Part shown: positions 1-11,247 of the stretch, one piece after another
Position numbering within the stretch: the first letter of the stretch is position 1
Layout: every line of letters begins with the position of its first letter
Assembly: GCA_024195585.1 (NCBI GenBank)
Contig: SWBL01000108.1
Location: 81,496 to 145,495 of the forward strand
DNA: 64,000 nt
DNA from: Aureobasidium sp. EXF-3400
Lineage: Eukaryota; Ascomycota; Dothideomycetes; Dothideales; Saccotheciaceae
Direction of reading: 5' to 3'
Translations under genes and position numbers: made by a program
The notes under the pieces: model-generated
Told to the model about the DNA's origin: nothing
The model's input: only the letters and a program-made list of their open reading frames with translations
Databases searched by the model: none

Positions 1-1560
1 TCAAAAACGGCAGAGCCCAAATATGTGCTGCCTGACGTTGCGCTCATACGCCGGGCAGAGGAAATGCTGCAGAGGCACGTTCCTGCCACCGGACTCGGCT
101 TAGATGCTGTCCAAAAACACCTGATGGAGGACGTGGCTCCTGCTCTCAACGCAAGTAGCCGATCTTCTCGCTATTATGGCTTTGTTACTGGAGGTGCAAC
201 TCCTGCCGCTGTCTTTGCCGACAATATGGTCACCGAATTCGATCAGAATGTCCAGGTTCATCTTCCCAACGAAACAATAGCTACCAACGTGGAAGACGCC
301 GCCTTGAGAATGGTCTGTGATCTAGTAGATCTAGATCCAGAACACTGGAATCACAGAACTTTCACCACTGGTGCTACTGCCGCCAACATCATCGGCCTTG
401 CTTGTGCTCGTGAGTATGTTATCAGCACCGCCGCAAAGCATAATAACCAGTTTCCAAGGGATGTCGAACCGACAGTCTCATCCCATGGTCTTCATGCTGC
501 TATGGGATATGCTGGGATCGATGACATCCAGATTCTGACCTCGGCACCTCACAGCTCTTTGAGGAAGGCCGCCTCGATAGTTGGTCTCGGCCACGCCAGT
601 GTCAAAGACATGGGTCATTACCCTAGCGGACCCCATCGATTTGATCTAGAAAAGTTGGAGCAAGCACTGAAGGAGAGCAGAGTGGCTTCAATCATTGTAG
701 TATCTTGCTCTGAGGTTAACAGCGGTCTTTTCGCTACCTTCACCCATAACATGATCCGTATTCGTGAACTGGCTGATCAGTACGGTGCATGGATACATGT
801 GGATGCAGCGTTTGGTCTACTTGCTCGGATCCTTCCGCCAGATGACCCGATGTACAACTTTCAGAAAGCCGGTGTTGGCAACATCGAATACGCAGACTCG
901 ATAGCTGCAGATGCACACAAGCTTTTCAATGTACCCTACGACTGCGGAATACTTCTCTCCCGTCACCTGAGGATAGGCACAGCTGTTTTCCAAAATCCAG
1001 GTAAGTACATGGGGCGAAAATAGCACAAACCAAGAGCAGATCTCCGTTACACGTTCTTCGCAAAATATGCATGCTGACTGTGTCTTCAAATTATAGGTGC
1101 ACCATACTTGAATGCTGAGGCTGGCTCCGTACCATCACCACTCAACATCGGCATCGAAAATTCGAGACGCTTCAGAGCTCTACCCGTGTATGCCAACTTA
1201 CTTGCTCTCGGACGGAATGGCTTCGAGGACATGCTCAAACGTCAGATTGAGCTCGCTCGTACGATTGCCAAATACATCAACGAAAGTGATTTCTATGAAC
1301 TCCTGCCACCTCACCCTCATCAAGACATTGCTGAATACCGGACCATTTACATCATCGTCTTGTTCAGACTCAAGGACCCCATCTTAAACGCTTCCCTGGT
1401 CCGAAGAATCAACGGCTCGGGAACAGTCTATGTCTCGGGGACTACCTTTGAGTCTCGGCCGGCTTGCAGATTCGCGATTTCAAACTGGAAGTCAAGCGTC
1501 ACCAAAGACTGGAAATTGATCAGGACGGTGTTGGACCTCGTTGCTTCTGGTCATGATTAG
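1..1560 (+). CDS. PLP-dependent (group II) amino-acid decarboxylase, 5' truncated
   Basis: Exons <1..1000 and 1097..1560. The frame is open back to base 1 (no ATG), so the N-terminus lies outside the window. The intron starts GTAAGT at 1001 and ends TAG at 1096; the phase joins precisely to give GAPYLN. The protein is a fold-type I pyridoxal-phosphate decarboxylase of the aromatic-amino-acid/glutamate decarboxylase superfamily. It shows the cofactor-binding TTGATAAN stretch (around codons 121-128), the HVDAAFG aspartate region, and the DAHKLF motif whose lysine (nt 919-921) should carry PLP. The C-terminal RPACRFAISNW segment is typical of the family. The family removes a carboxyl group from L-amino acids such as tyrosine, DOPA or tryptophan; the substrate cannot be read from the sequence. 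It is probably cytosolic. No pathway neighbours are visible. Confidence 0.85.
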
Positions 1561-1949
1561 GGATCATATCAAGAAGTGAAGGACAACAGAGCGAACAAGC
1601 CCCTAAAACGGTATTCTCTCGATGCTGCGGCCCAAGATTTGCTTGAGATGCTTGCGTCAATGGAATGTAAGGAGGCCGCTGTTTAGATTGGGTCGATGGG
1701 ATAACCAACAACGTTCGTTTTTAGTGCAGTCTTTTCTGTATTGATTAGGACATGCGCATGTAGTGACCCTCATTCTTAACACTCCGAGCCACGCTCGTTA
1801 GCATTAGCAAATACACTTCATCCATCTTCCACCTCAGCTCGTCTCATCTCATCTGGTCTCTTGCATCTCGTCCTCTTGTACCATCTTGCTCTCCGCGCCT
1901 AAGCTCTCCACCACCAACCCTCTCTATTACCCTTTCTCTTGCCATTTCC

Positions 1950-2147
1950 ATGATAACCATTGGCAAGTTGGTATCCAGGGCCACCATTTCCTTCACCACT
2001 GTTTCTTCTCGTGTTTCCGCCATGATTTCCTCTCATGTCTCCACCATCATCTCCATGTACAGCTCTGCCACTATTATCAGAAGTGTCATGAGAGTCTTGA
2101 CAAGGATCCTCACAAGAGCAGGTTTGATAGCGGCAGCAGTTGTGTGA
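1950..2147 (+). CDS. possible small protein, 65 aa, unrecognised
   Basis: An intronless ORF of 65 codons starts with ATG right after a long CT-rich leader (about 1800-1949), a layout common in fungal promoters and 5' leaders. Codons in the first two thirds prefer C or T in the third position (ACC, TCC, ATC, GTC), as in real genes nearby. The product is rich in Ser, Ile, Val, Thr and Arg, with regularly spaced basic residues, and could form an amphipathic helix. It ends in a hydrophobic LIAAAVV tail. I recognise no family. It could equally be a chance ORF or part of an untranslated RNA. Confidence 0.3.
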   Translation: MITIGKLVSRATISFTTVSSRVSAMISSHVSTIISMYSSATIIRSVMRVLTRILTRAGLIAAAVV

Positions 2148-2280
2148 AGAGTCGTGAGGGTGTTTGTCAATGATATAGTACCAGCGTTTCGTGGTTGATG
2201 TTGATTTGGAGTTGAGCTGGGAGATCTGCGAGACTGGGAGTTAGTGTATGGTTCTGCGGAGGTGTGGTAGAGCGGTAAGA

Positions 2281-2830
2281 GATGAAGTGTTGAGAGATGA
2301 AAAGCAGGTAAAAAGAAAGAACAAAAAGAAGAAAAGGAAAGCAGGAATAGCAGAAAGCAGAACAGAACGGAAAAGAATGCACAATCATAGGAGTGTAGTA
2401 TCCCACACACCATCGGCAAGATGTTGGAAAGGTAATGTGATGTCTCGTAAGACTGATATAGATGCAGATATCTGATTATCGCACTTTTGCTCTAGATCCC
2501 TGCTCAAATACGAGGCAGCACACCAGGGCGCGTCTTTCGTATGTGAGGCTAAGGAAGTAGAGCAGACAGTGTAACTGCTGTATACAATAGGTATATACTG
2601 GGACATATCCCATCCTCCGCTGGCCTTTTCTGACAAAAATGGCTCATTATACATATAATAGATCTCGTAAGACCATATCTTCGAAACGCAGAACAAGAGA
2701 CGAAACAAAAAAAACAATAGAAAGAAAAAGACAAAAACAAGAACAAGAGCAAGACAAGAACAGGGGTATGACAAAACAATCGCAAAATCATCGCGAGAAC
2801 AAAAACGACAACTGCAAAAAACAAAATAAA
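2281..2830 (+). repeat. A/G-rich low-complexity tracts
   Basis: Two purine-dominated stretches (about 2281-2378 and 2690-2830) consist of irregular AAAG/GAAA/AACA runs on the plus strand. They lie in the 3' flank of the minus-strand membrane-protein gene. No periodic repeat unit and no terminal repeats are seen. Confidence 0.6.
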
Positions 2831-2832
2831 AA

Positions 2833-3594
2833 TTAATCATAAAAACCACGCTTGTTATTCACCTGAGCAGCCATAACCATCATCCAAACCAAGAAAACCA
2901 GACCGATGATCCAGAAAGCAAAAGCAGCATCCCATTGCGAACAAATGGAGTTTTGCTCTAGCCAGGCAAGTGTATCGATGGAGACGCCGCGGATGTTGTT
3001 GTTGTTAACGTAGCGGTTGCAGTAGGAGTTTACGTTGCCCTGTTTTGAGATGTCAACATGCTGTCTATGGGAGAGGTGGGAATGGAGAGGGGTATAGGGA
3101 GGGATGGGGAAAGGAACTCACGTTGCCAAAAAGTTGGATAGCGGTCTCAATCAAACCAGCAAGGAACAGTGCAATCAAGATGAACGTGCCCAGCATGACC
3201 CATGCAGGTTGCAATTTCTTCTGCGCCAGCAATATGATCATTAGGATCACGAAGAAGAGAGTAAGTGAGCCCACGGTAACGGCGTAAGGAAACAACCTTT
3301 ATCACCATAGTCAGCATTTTCCCTTCAAATCTCTACTACATCCATCGTCCAAGTATTCCCCGGAGAAGGAGATTGGAAGTTGTGGAAAAGGAGGAGACAA
3401 AGGACAAAAACTTACCAAGGCGTTCCCAACCCCATTCTACTCTGAATACTCATGAAATCGCCAAACACACCAGTGAGCAGACCTCCGGTGGCTAGCATAA
3501 CGATGGTCCACCAGTTGAGTAGATTTTCAGGCCAGGGGTAGCGGCGAATGAAGCTGATACGTTCTCTGGATACTGTGGTTTCTGTGCGCGCCAT
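2833..3594 (-). CDS. small four-helix membrane protein (MARVEL-like), hypothetical
   Basis: Three exons on the minus strand: 3594..3416, 3296..3122, 3039..2833; donors GTAAG and GTGAGT, acceptors AAAG and CAG. This gives about 186 aa. The start is the ATG at 3594. Hydrophobic segments: roughly residues 30-46 (WWTIVMLATGGLLTGVF), 62-82 (YAVTVGSLTLFFVILMIILL), 88-110 (PAWVMLGTFILIALFLAGL) and 155-172 (AFAFWIIGLVFLVWMMVM). The third loop has paired cysteines and an NNNN stretch, and the tail NNKRGFYD is cytosolic-looking. Four helices with a larger external loop resemble fungal MARVEL-type proteins of the plasma membrane or eisosomes, but I cannot place it in a named family. The 3' flank is purine-rich. 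Confidence 0.7.
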
Positions 3595-4926
3595 GGTCGA
3601 TTTTCGTGTGAGTTGTTCAAGTCGAGTGTTGACAGGTGGTGAGGAAGATAGATGCTCTAGGAGTCAAGCGGAGTGTGAGGAGAACCGAGCTTTGGTGTGA
3701 GTGATTGATGAGATGTGCAGTGAGAGTGGTAGTTTTCGGGCTCGAAGTGAAGACCAGAAAAAGTTGTTCTCTTCACAATTCGCAGAGGTTCCTTCACTTT
3801 TCCGATGTCAACAATCCGTAGGATGTTTTGCTGCCCAGAGTCGTGGAAGCAAGAGTCGACCAAGATAATCTTGTCAGATCGCTTTGGAGTAAGGGATGTT
3901 TCGTCCAGATTATGTATGTTATTCAAAGACCGCGATTAAAGATAAAACGGCTATCCCAAATTCCCGTTGCGAAGAACGTTATTGGTAAATCAAAGCGTGT
4001 TTTGTGACGATTTGGGTGGTGATATCCTTGGCAACTTAAGTGACTCCAAAGGGTGGCTGGTTGGCGGGGTTGCAAAGATCAACACTGAAAGAGAGCAGTT
4101 TCGACTTTATCTGTTGCACAATGCGCAGTTCCAGAGATATGGGTATTATGAGCGATAGAGCCTCAGAGTGGAGAGATGGGAGAAATGCAGGTACGCAGGA
4201 GAAAGTGGAAAGAGATGCAGGTTAGAACATTGAAAACCTGCTTGGTGGGATGCGCGGGAGAGGCTGGGAGATGGCAGGGTTGTGAAGAAGCACAGCCAAC
4301 ACATACAAGAACGTGTGGTTTTCCACGTCAGAACTGCTCACAGCTCTTGTGCTATGATCAGTGCTGTTCTAAATCGTACTTTCAATTGTTTCATCTTTTT
4401 CTCTTTTGCTCTAATGGCTTTGCTCTCTGTCTTTCCTGTACACGCGAAATCTCATCTTCGTCGCTATATTCTTACAACAGCCATTCATCTCATATGGCTA
4501 AAAGACAAAACCACTCATGTCGCTCCCCTCTTCATCGTAGCATAGCCGCCTTCTTTTAGGGAAATCGCCGTGACTCCTGCAAAAAACATGTGACAAGAAA
4601 CAGAAAAAGCAGATCTCTAGTGTCCACGCGCGACTCTCCGGATAGATCAAGTAGCCGGTATGAGGGAGATGTTGTCGGGAAACAAGAGCAGAATGGAGAA
4701 AGAGAGCGCTTCGATGGTTCCAAGAAAGCGGTCTTCAAGGTGGTCGGCGGACCTTGTATGCATGATCCGTCTCATCACAGCCGTTACGCAAACTCCAAAG
4801 AATATCAACGCCTTCTCTTGCAGAAATCGAAAGTCATGATTGGATTGACAAATCCACCAGAGTGCGGAAACGAGAACGATAATAAAGTCCAGACGCTAGA
4901 GAGTCGAAAATGGAGATCGGTCAAGT
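3595..4926. other. intergenic, no supported gene
   Basis: About 1.3 kb between the start of the membrane-protein gene and the end of the mitoferrin-type gene, both on the minus strand. Short ORFs (for example 3657-3926 minus, 4590-4952 plus) have biased composition and no recognisable domain. It should contain the promoter of the membrane-protein gene and the 3' UTR of the carrier gene. Confidence 0.6.
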
Positions 4927-6154
4927 TCATTTGGCTTCCTCGGCGCGGATGAAGTATGCCTTGGCGACCTCGTAGGCAGACCTGTAGATTTCAAGTCAGC
5001 AAATGTCAATTGCACATGTCCAAGGCGGAATAACACTTACCAGCAAATAGCAGTGCTGGGTGCAGCAGTAACAACTCTAGCCTTCATACCCCTGAAGAAA
5101 CCCTTTGCGCCATCTCTTCTCGCAATAATACCAGCGGCGTCGAACAAGCCCTTGGCACCTCTGATCTCGGCATCAGTGGAGCTACCTCTGGTTTGCAACA
5201 AAGTCTTGATAACGTCGAGAGGAGTGGTGGCAGCAGCGGCGATACCTCCAGCGAGACCTCCGGCAGTGCAGTGAGTCAAAGGATCGTAGCCGTCGCGGCG
5301 GTGCATGAGTTTTGTAATGGATTCGTAAGCGGTAAATTGGAGGGCGGTGAAGGGGACGGTCATGGCGAGGGTGGTGGGGTACGAGACGTAGAAGGCGCGG
5401 AGGCCCTCGTTGCGGAAGACGGAGCGTGCGCATTGGGTGAGAGATGTGTAGACACTTCCGTGTACTTGCATGCGCTGCTTGATAACTGCAAAGTTGCGTC
5501 AGTCGGAGATCATGCAATTCGAGCGGGACGGTCGCATACCGTCAAAGGGGTTCATAAAGGCATCGCTGGCAATTGTTGCGCAGGCACCGCTGGTTGCTGT
5601 ACATTTTGTCAGCATTCGACCGAGTAGAGCAGCAAAAGTGTCCAAATCTCACCGGCTGCCAGAGGGTGGTGGCCTGCAGCATTTCCACCCATCTGCTGCT
5701 TGACAACCTCGTATGTAGCAAAATAGACGGCGTGCGCAGGTCCGGCGCCGACAATCACACTCGACAATCCCCTCCATAATGACAGGTAACCCTCGGCTCG
5801 TGAAATGGTAGCGATGGCGTTTCCAAGTCCAGTGTAAATGGCCGCAGGTGTCGGGCTCATGACTTGCATTCGTGTCTGGGAAACCTCAAAGTCAGCAGCC
5901 GTCCCTATTCTTACAGCAAGCATACATTTCAACGCACCTTCAACAAGTCAATGGGGTACATGACCGAATGTTCGGCGACACCGGCAAAGGCACCGGCTGC
6001 CATGTTGGCCGCCAGACTGAAATTCGGCGGCAGGCCCTCGTAGCTATAGTGGCATTCTCGTCAATTGAACCGATCTTGTCGCAAAGCAATTCGCAGAGGC
6101 TCACTCGTATTCATCCTCCTCCTCGTGGAGCACCATTTTCTCTTGCACGGACAT
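4927..6154 (-). CDS. MRS4: mitochondrial carrier, mitoferrin (Mrs3/Mrs4) type
   Basis: Six exons: 6154..6105, 6043..5938, 5875..5653, 5596..5540, 5485..5041, 4981..4927, giving 311 aa. All joins are in phase with GT-AG borders. It has three tandem solute-carrier repeats with the PxD signatures [24 protein letters not shown] and [11 protein letters not shown]. The [14 protein letters not shown] stretch of the first repeat and TAICWSAYE near the C-terminus are characteristic of mitoferrins, which import ferrous iron across the inner mitochondrial membrane for haem and iron-sulphur cluster synthesis. The short acidic N-terminus (HEEEDEYDYEGLP) also fits the family. Length matches yeast Mrs3/4 (about 304-314 aa). 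The assignment rests on these motifs. It lies tandem with the mitochondrial AsnRS gene, with no sign of co-regulation. Confidence 0.9.
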
Positions 6155-7036
6155 GTGTCCGACCGTAGGGGCGAGAGTCTGAGAATCCAGGATGGGCGTG
6201 TCGTGGAAGAGAGGAAAGAGAGGCGTATGCGCGGAACAACTCTGGTGTCTAGTCTGTGTATGCGGCAAAACCGGTGGCCGTGTGGGAAGCTTTGCAAAAG
6301 GTTACCAGTGGTGACGCGCCGATATTTGTAAAAGGTCGACAAGAGAATCCGGAGTCGTCAATCGTACTTCTTTTTTCTTCACTGCTGGTCGTTTGGCTGC
6401 GAGACGTATATCGCTGCTTGTCAAGATGGGAAAACAAAGAGACCTTGTAACGTCTTTCTCTCTACAGGAAAAAGATGGGAGCCAGCAATGCCCTATGCAT
6501 GCTCAATACACATGGGATTTGCCGTATGACGACCAGTGCTCTCAGCGAACCTCTCGAAGCCTCGGGTCGCCGTGGCCCGGGAAACCTTCTTTTGGCACTT
6601 CTAGAGAACGACGAAGCACATCTCCGCGCTAGCTGCCATGGCATTTGTGTTTAATCCATCAAACCGAATCAACCCCGACCCATGATGACCACCCGTTCCA
6701 TCGCCATTCTCTGTTGTCCATCATAGCGACTCTGTCATACTGAAAACAGTACGTGCAAACAAGACCACACCTAGCAAAGCAGTCGAAGATCAATGTACGC
6801 CGCGCGCAATATAGATTAAACCAGATATTATCAATCAGATAACTCAAATCTTGCACTTGGCGGAACGAGACAAGCGAGAAAAGCTCTCCGAAGTCGCTGG
6901 CCCGTCTGTTTGTGGAAATGCTATCCGCTCACCAACGCTCAGCCAGATACCACGCGGCGACTAGATCTGTTCAGCTCGATGAGATAATACATTGTACAAA
7001 GTAGGAGTCTAGAAATACATCTGTGATGTGAGAGCA
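6155..7036. other. intergenic between mitoferrin and AsnRS genes
   Basis: Upstream region of the carrier gene and downstream region of the AsnRS gene, both on the minus strand. No ORF with domain-like content. I see no repeat or RNA gene. Confidence 0.6.
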
Positions 7037-8739
7037 TCAGCAGTCACAACGACCATACCAACGCGGGAAAGCAACCACATCTCTAATACTTCCCACACCA
7101 GCCAAATAGCACAACAATCTATCGAAGCCCAATCCAAACCCTCCATGAGGAACACTACCATAGCGTCTAAGATCCAAATACCAATCCAGTGATCCTGCAT
7201 ACTTGCCATCGTAGAGTTTATGCTCAGGAATCTCGCTTCCACCAGCAGCTTGTTGTTCTGGTGTCAATTCACGCAGCATACCGAGTTGCTGCATAGCTTT
7301 CTGAATGGCGGATAAATCGTGCTCGCGCATTGAGCCTCCGATCAGTTCGCAGAGATCGGGGACTAAGAGGTCGAAGCAAGCGACTGTGCGATCGCTACCG
7401 GGTGTTTTGGACATGTAGAATGGCTTCTGCTCGATGGGGTAGTCCGTGATGAAGACGGGTTGGCCTTTGCCAAAGTGCTCGGCTAGGAAGCGTTCGTGTT
7501 CGGCTTGAAGACCTTCTTTCCATGATGGGGTGAATTGGAAGACTGTGCCTTGCTTGATGGCTTCTTCGAGTGTTTCTATGGCTTTGGCGTATTGGATCCT
7601 GGGCCAGTTTTTTTGAGCCATTCCTTGCCAGCGGCGTGAGAGTTCTTCTGCGGTGACGGCGCCTTCTTCTGCAGCTTCTTCTGACGTTTGGCTTGCTTTT
7701 GCTTGAAGGATTTGCTGTACCGTGTGTGAACCTTGCAAGTCTGTTGCCATTGTCGACAACATGTTTTCTATCAGATCCATGACTTGATTGGCATCGTCAA
7801 CAAAACACATTTCTCCTTCGAGCATGTAGAATTCGCTAAGATGGCGAGGTGTATCGCTCTTCTCTGCTCTGAATGTCGGTGAAAGGGTCCACACATTCCC
7901 AACAGATTGCGCCAGTGCTTCGAGATGCAATTGAGATGACACGGTGAGGTATTTTGGTGTGCGGAAGAAGTGCTCGACTTCACCATCGTCAGACTTTTGT
8001 ATGCTATCCTTGGAAGCGTTAGATGATACCGTGAATACCTCGCCTGCACCTTCGCAATCTGATGAGGTAAGAATTGGTGGGTGTGTCTGTACGAAGCCTT
8101 CTTTGTTGAAGAAGTTTGTGATGCTGCCAATGACCTGTGACCTAAGGTGAAGAACGAGTGCATTGAATGGAAGTCGAGATCTTAGATGTGGCAAGGTTCT
8201 CAGAAACTCCGGACTTTGGTATTTCTTCTGGATGGGATTTGTCTGCAAAAGGACATGAGCATATGATGGACAAGAGGTGGGTTGTAGACACAAACGGTAG
8301 CATCATTATATCCGAGTTTCGTAGCTTCTGACACTTGCAGCTCATGTGTTTGGGCTTTGCCTGGAGGGCACTTTTGCCATTTACCACGCAATTTGATAGC
8401 ATCTCCGGTTGATAGTCTGAAAATCCATGACTTAGCATGCGACGAATTGATGACAAAACTTGTGGTTTTGACCTACGACAAAGCTTGATCCGGCATCAAG
8501 ACAGCCTGAACAGGTTGCAAGGATGAACCATCTCCAACCGCTGCGAAAGCTATACGTTTCTGTTTCCTGATAGTCCGTACATAGCCATTGACTTCAATTT
8601 CTGGTGTAGACTCGTCGGTGTTTCCGGCAGAGGATCTAAGTAACGATGCAATGTTGGCGGGTCTTTGTATAGTCGACGACCAACGAACAGGGTTATTTGT
8701 CTGTAGAGTACGATGGCTAAGACCACGCCATGTCTTCAT
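7037..8739 (-). CDS. SLM5: asparaginyl-tRNA synthetase, mitochondrial
   Basis: Three exons: 8739..8477, 8416..8296, 8242..7037 (529 aa). Introns use GTAGGT/CAG and GTTTGT/CAG. It charges mitochondrial tRNA-Asn with asparagine. The N-terminus is rich in Arg and Ser and lacks acids (MKTWRGLSHRTLQ), as in a matrix presequence. It is followed by the OB-fold anticodon-binding domain (about 45-140) with the linker NPIQKKYQSPEFLRTLPHLR. The class II catalytic core shows motif 2 (TFRAEKSDTPRHLSEFYMLE) and motif 3 (GGFGLGFDRLLCYL), and ends with the usual FPR near the C-terminus. The second coding exon joins in frame, and length is close to the bacterial-type and fungal mitochondrial AsnRS. The gene symbol is that of the yeast counterpart. 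Confidence 0.92.
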
Positions 8740-9321
8740 TTCGAGTTTGTCCGACTATTAAAACTGAGCGTAGTTGAGTCGAGTTCAAGTCATGTCGAAG
8801 AATTCAAGCCTGTCTTGGACCAGAAGCAAGACCTTGGTCTGTGCTCACCATGCCATGTTATACCATTGTCAAAAAAGTCATCACCATTGTCAAAATTGTT
8901 TTTAGTCATGTAAGTGGTCCTGGTAGTATGGAAATTTATATCATTGATTATCTTATAAGTGTCATCGACCACTGTAAACTCGAGGTGGCCAGGTCGCTCG
9001 AACTTGAGATCGAGACCGCCAGCGCTACATGATACACTACTCCTGAAATTATGCTGGCGTAAGCATGTAGTGAAGTACTTGTTATCGAGTCTGCAGCAGC
9101 AAACATAAAAGTCTCATCAGCTCCTGAAACATCGAGCAGCTGCATGATGGAACCACGGCGCCTGCACAAACGTTCATGCATTCCTCCAGCCGCGCTGGAT
9201 TGCGCCCTGATAGCAAGGAGTATTAGGGCAGCCCTCTATAGATCCATCGATCCCTCTCTAAATTCCAGACTCATTCTCTGAAAACCGACGAAACATCATT
9301 TCCCTGACTACACTTGCTCCA
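8740..9321. promoter_or_regulatory. divergent intergenic region, AsnRS / secreted protein
   Basis: A 582-bp interval that should hold both promoters. A TATA-like CTCTATAGA lies at about 9232-9240, some 80 bp before the ATG of the secreted-protein gene. A short stretch repeats the word TTGTCAAAA twice (about 8867-8900). No other gene is seen. Confidence 0.4.
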
Positions 9322-9876
9322 ATGCAGCGTCCACTTCTTCTCCTGCTTGCTTGCAGCCTGGTCGCCGCGTTTCCTCTACATCAACCAGCTTTCCTCGACC
9401 CGCGAGCTTTACTGTCAATTGACCTTAATCGTATTGCACATCCCTTGACTCAACATCCCAAACATATCTCAAAGTCTGCGGAATTACTTTTCACCGCTGG
9501 CGACGATGACGAGATAGTCCATGTGTGGTTGCCCCTTGGTAAACGAATACGCACGGGTATGTCTGATTTCTCCATGGTCCTGGTTGGTGATCAAGACTAA
9601 TCCGAATAATCTGCAGGTGGCCATTCGATCCTTCCGTTACATCCAGCGACAGCAAAGATAGTGAATGTTTCAGGTGTTTCGACCAGAACGCCAGTCAGAA
9701 GCAAGCAACAACAAGTCACATGCATCATCAAAACTAGAGCGAATAGGTTGCAGCACAGAGCGCAAGCAGAGTTGGATGTGGCTTTCCAGGAGGGGGACGG
9801 CGTAGTGAGGTTGAATGAAGCAAGCTCCGCTTATGATCTGACAGGGAGAGAAGCCGAGAGTTATGAATGCTTTTGA
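9322..9876 (+). CDS. small secreted protein, unrecognised
   Basis: Two exons, 9322..9556 and 9617..9876 (164 aa); intron GTATGT...CTGCAG, phase 1, joining to give GGHSILP. The first 17 residues form a clear signal peptide (MQRPLLLLLACSLVAAF) with probable cleavage after VAA. The mature part has few cysteines (one in VTCIIK, one in the C-terminal YECF), no membrane helix and no motif I recognise. The second exon is open for 86 codons in the predicted phase, which supports the splice. Secretion is inferred from the leader; function is unknown. It converges on SYS1 with a 122-bp gap between stop codons. Confidence 0.65.
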
Positions 9877-9998
9877 CCCGAGTCGGGGCCAAAGGCCGTT
9901 GTGCTCTGGGTGACTGGTGCACTCTTGCATGCGTATTCAGGTTTAGATTATCCCGAATATTTTTTGAACCTGATTCCATCGTTCGTGTCGTTTGATCA

Positions 9999-10667
9999 TC
10001 ATGCACCGTGGTCCCTTTCAGACATGTTGGCCATTTCATATGCTCCAGCGCCGTCATGGCCAGCGCCTCTCCCTTCTCTTGCAAAGCCAGCACCCTCCTC
10101 GACAGCGGCTGGATCGGGGACAGAGGCAGATTGTTTTGATTTTCCTCCAAATGATATGGGCTTGAGTTCTCTCCACTGACAGGCCCAGACGCCGAGGAAG
10201 ATCATAAGGGCAGCGCTGCAGAACTGTAGGCCCCACCAGAAGAGTTGTGTAGGCAGTTCCTTGGTGTAGAAGGTGGTGACTATCAGGTTGATGACGTGGA
10301 TAGTGATTGCGAAGTCGGGCACGAGTTTGGATCGGGCGATGAAGAGTAGCAGGAAGATAACACTGTTGGCGCAAACGTGTTAACAAGTAGCTGGCTAGAG
10401 GGATACAACTGCGGCATACCAAATCATACTATCCATCATCCAGCAGAGGCCGAGCATCCATCCAGTAGTGACATCGCTTCGGACAGTGCGCCAGCTGAGA
10501 AGAGAATCTGCCGTGACATCTCTGCCTGCGACCAGGGTGGTGAACAAGATCAAGGCAGCTGCGACGGCGTAGTATAGAAGCTGAAGGATGACGATCTGGG
10601 CGAGGATGCGTTTTGGCGCAAGGTCGGCGAGAGCACCCGGACGAGCAGGACGCCTCCGACGAGGCAT
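9999..10667 (-). CDS. SYS1: Golgi membrane protein SYS1 homologue
   Basis: Two exons: 10667..10420 and 10362..9999 (203 aa); intron of 57 nt with GTATGC donor and CAACAG acceptor. Four hydrophobic helices are seen: IVILQLLYYAVAAALILF, then one around MLGLCWMMDSMICVIFLLLFIA, then ITIHVINLIVTTFY, and FWWGLQFCSAALMIFLGVWAC. The last helix is followed by QWRELKPISFGG, the hallmark C-terminal segment of Sys1. Sys1 recruits the Arl3/ARFRP1 GTPase to the trans-Golgi. The Ala/Gly-rich tail after residue 165 is longer than in yeast. It shares a 182-bp divergent promoter region with COA6. Confidence 0.88.
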
Positions 10668-10849
10668 TCTTGGATGTGAAGACTGATGTTATAAATTGGA
10701 GTTGATTGTTTGGAAGGACAAGACAGTTATTGTTGATCACCCTCGCTGACGTCGATGCCGACTCGCCGACGCTTCGACAATTCCGACTCGCCGCTTTGAG
10801 TCTTGAATTAACTCTTGACTGTTCTATTCGCATACCATACACAATCAAG
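10668..10849. promoter_or_regulatory. bidirectional promoter region SYS1 / COA6
   Basis: 182 bp between the two start codons, with transcription in opposite directions. It contains TTATAAATTG at about 10689-10698 and a GACGTCGATGCCGACTCGCCGAC stretch with repeated CGAC words. No other coding sequence is present. Confidence 0.45.
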
Positions 10850-11247
10850 ATGGGTTGGTTCAGTTCAGACAGTGCCAACGCTCCGGCAGCACCAAAGGCC
10901 ACAGGTGACGGAGGCTTCATTGCCCCCGACCGCTCCAAGCGCGCTCACTGCTGGGAGGCTCGCGACGCCTACTTTGGCTGCCTCGACAAGAACAACATCA
11001 TCGACAGCGTCAAGCGCGGCGAAGAGGCCGACAAGCTCTGCCCAGACGAGACTGTCAAGTTTGATCAGAACTGTGCCACGAGTTGGGTAAGCCGCTGCTC
11101 CTCTACTTCCTTATGCATCGCAATCGCCTGACTTCTATTTAGGTCCAATACTTCAAGAAGAGAAGAGTCATGGAATACCAGCGCGACCAGACACTTAAGA
11201 GGCTACAAGGCGAGGGCGCCAGCGATATTGCTGTCCAGCAAAAGTAA
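10850..11247 (+). CDS. COA6: cytochrome c oxidase assembly factor 6
   Basis: Exons 10850..11086 and 11143..11247 (113 aa), intron GTAAGC...TTTAG, phase 0. The start is the ATG at 10850 because it gives MGWF and the family length; the frame is also open upstream, but without homology-like content. The core shows a CX9C (CWEARDAYFGC) followed by a CX10C, the twin-cysteine pattern of COA6 within the COX6B superfamily, and ends in the basic YFKKRR segment. COA6 acts in the mitochondrial intermembrane space in copper delivery to Cox2 during complex IV assembly. Divergent from SYS1. Confidence 0.92.

Larger units (their letters stand above)
1561..2832. other. intergenic region with low-complexity purine-rich stretches
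   Basis: Holds the 3' end of the decarboxylase transcript, a pyrimidine-rich leader-like stretch (about 1800-1949), one possible 65-codon ORF (listed separately) and, towards the right, A/G-rich low-complexity DNA. Short ORFs here are low complexity (Lys/Arg/Glu- or Phe/Ser-rich, depending on strand), and I do not accept them as genes. Confidence 0.6.

Noticed and set aside
2385..2849. 154-codon minus-strand ORF rich in Phe, Leu, Val and Ser
   Set aside because: It is the complement of A/G-rich low-complexity DNA; apparent hydrophobicity is a composition artefact.
4590..4952. 120-codon plus-strand ORF before the mitoferrin-type gene end
   Set aside because: Charged low-quality composition and overlaps the 3' end of a well-supported gene on the other strand.
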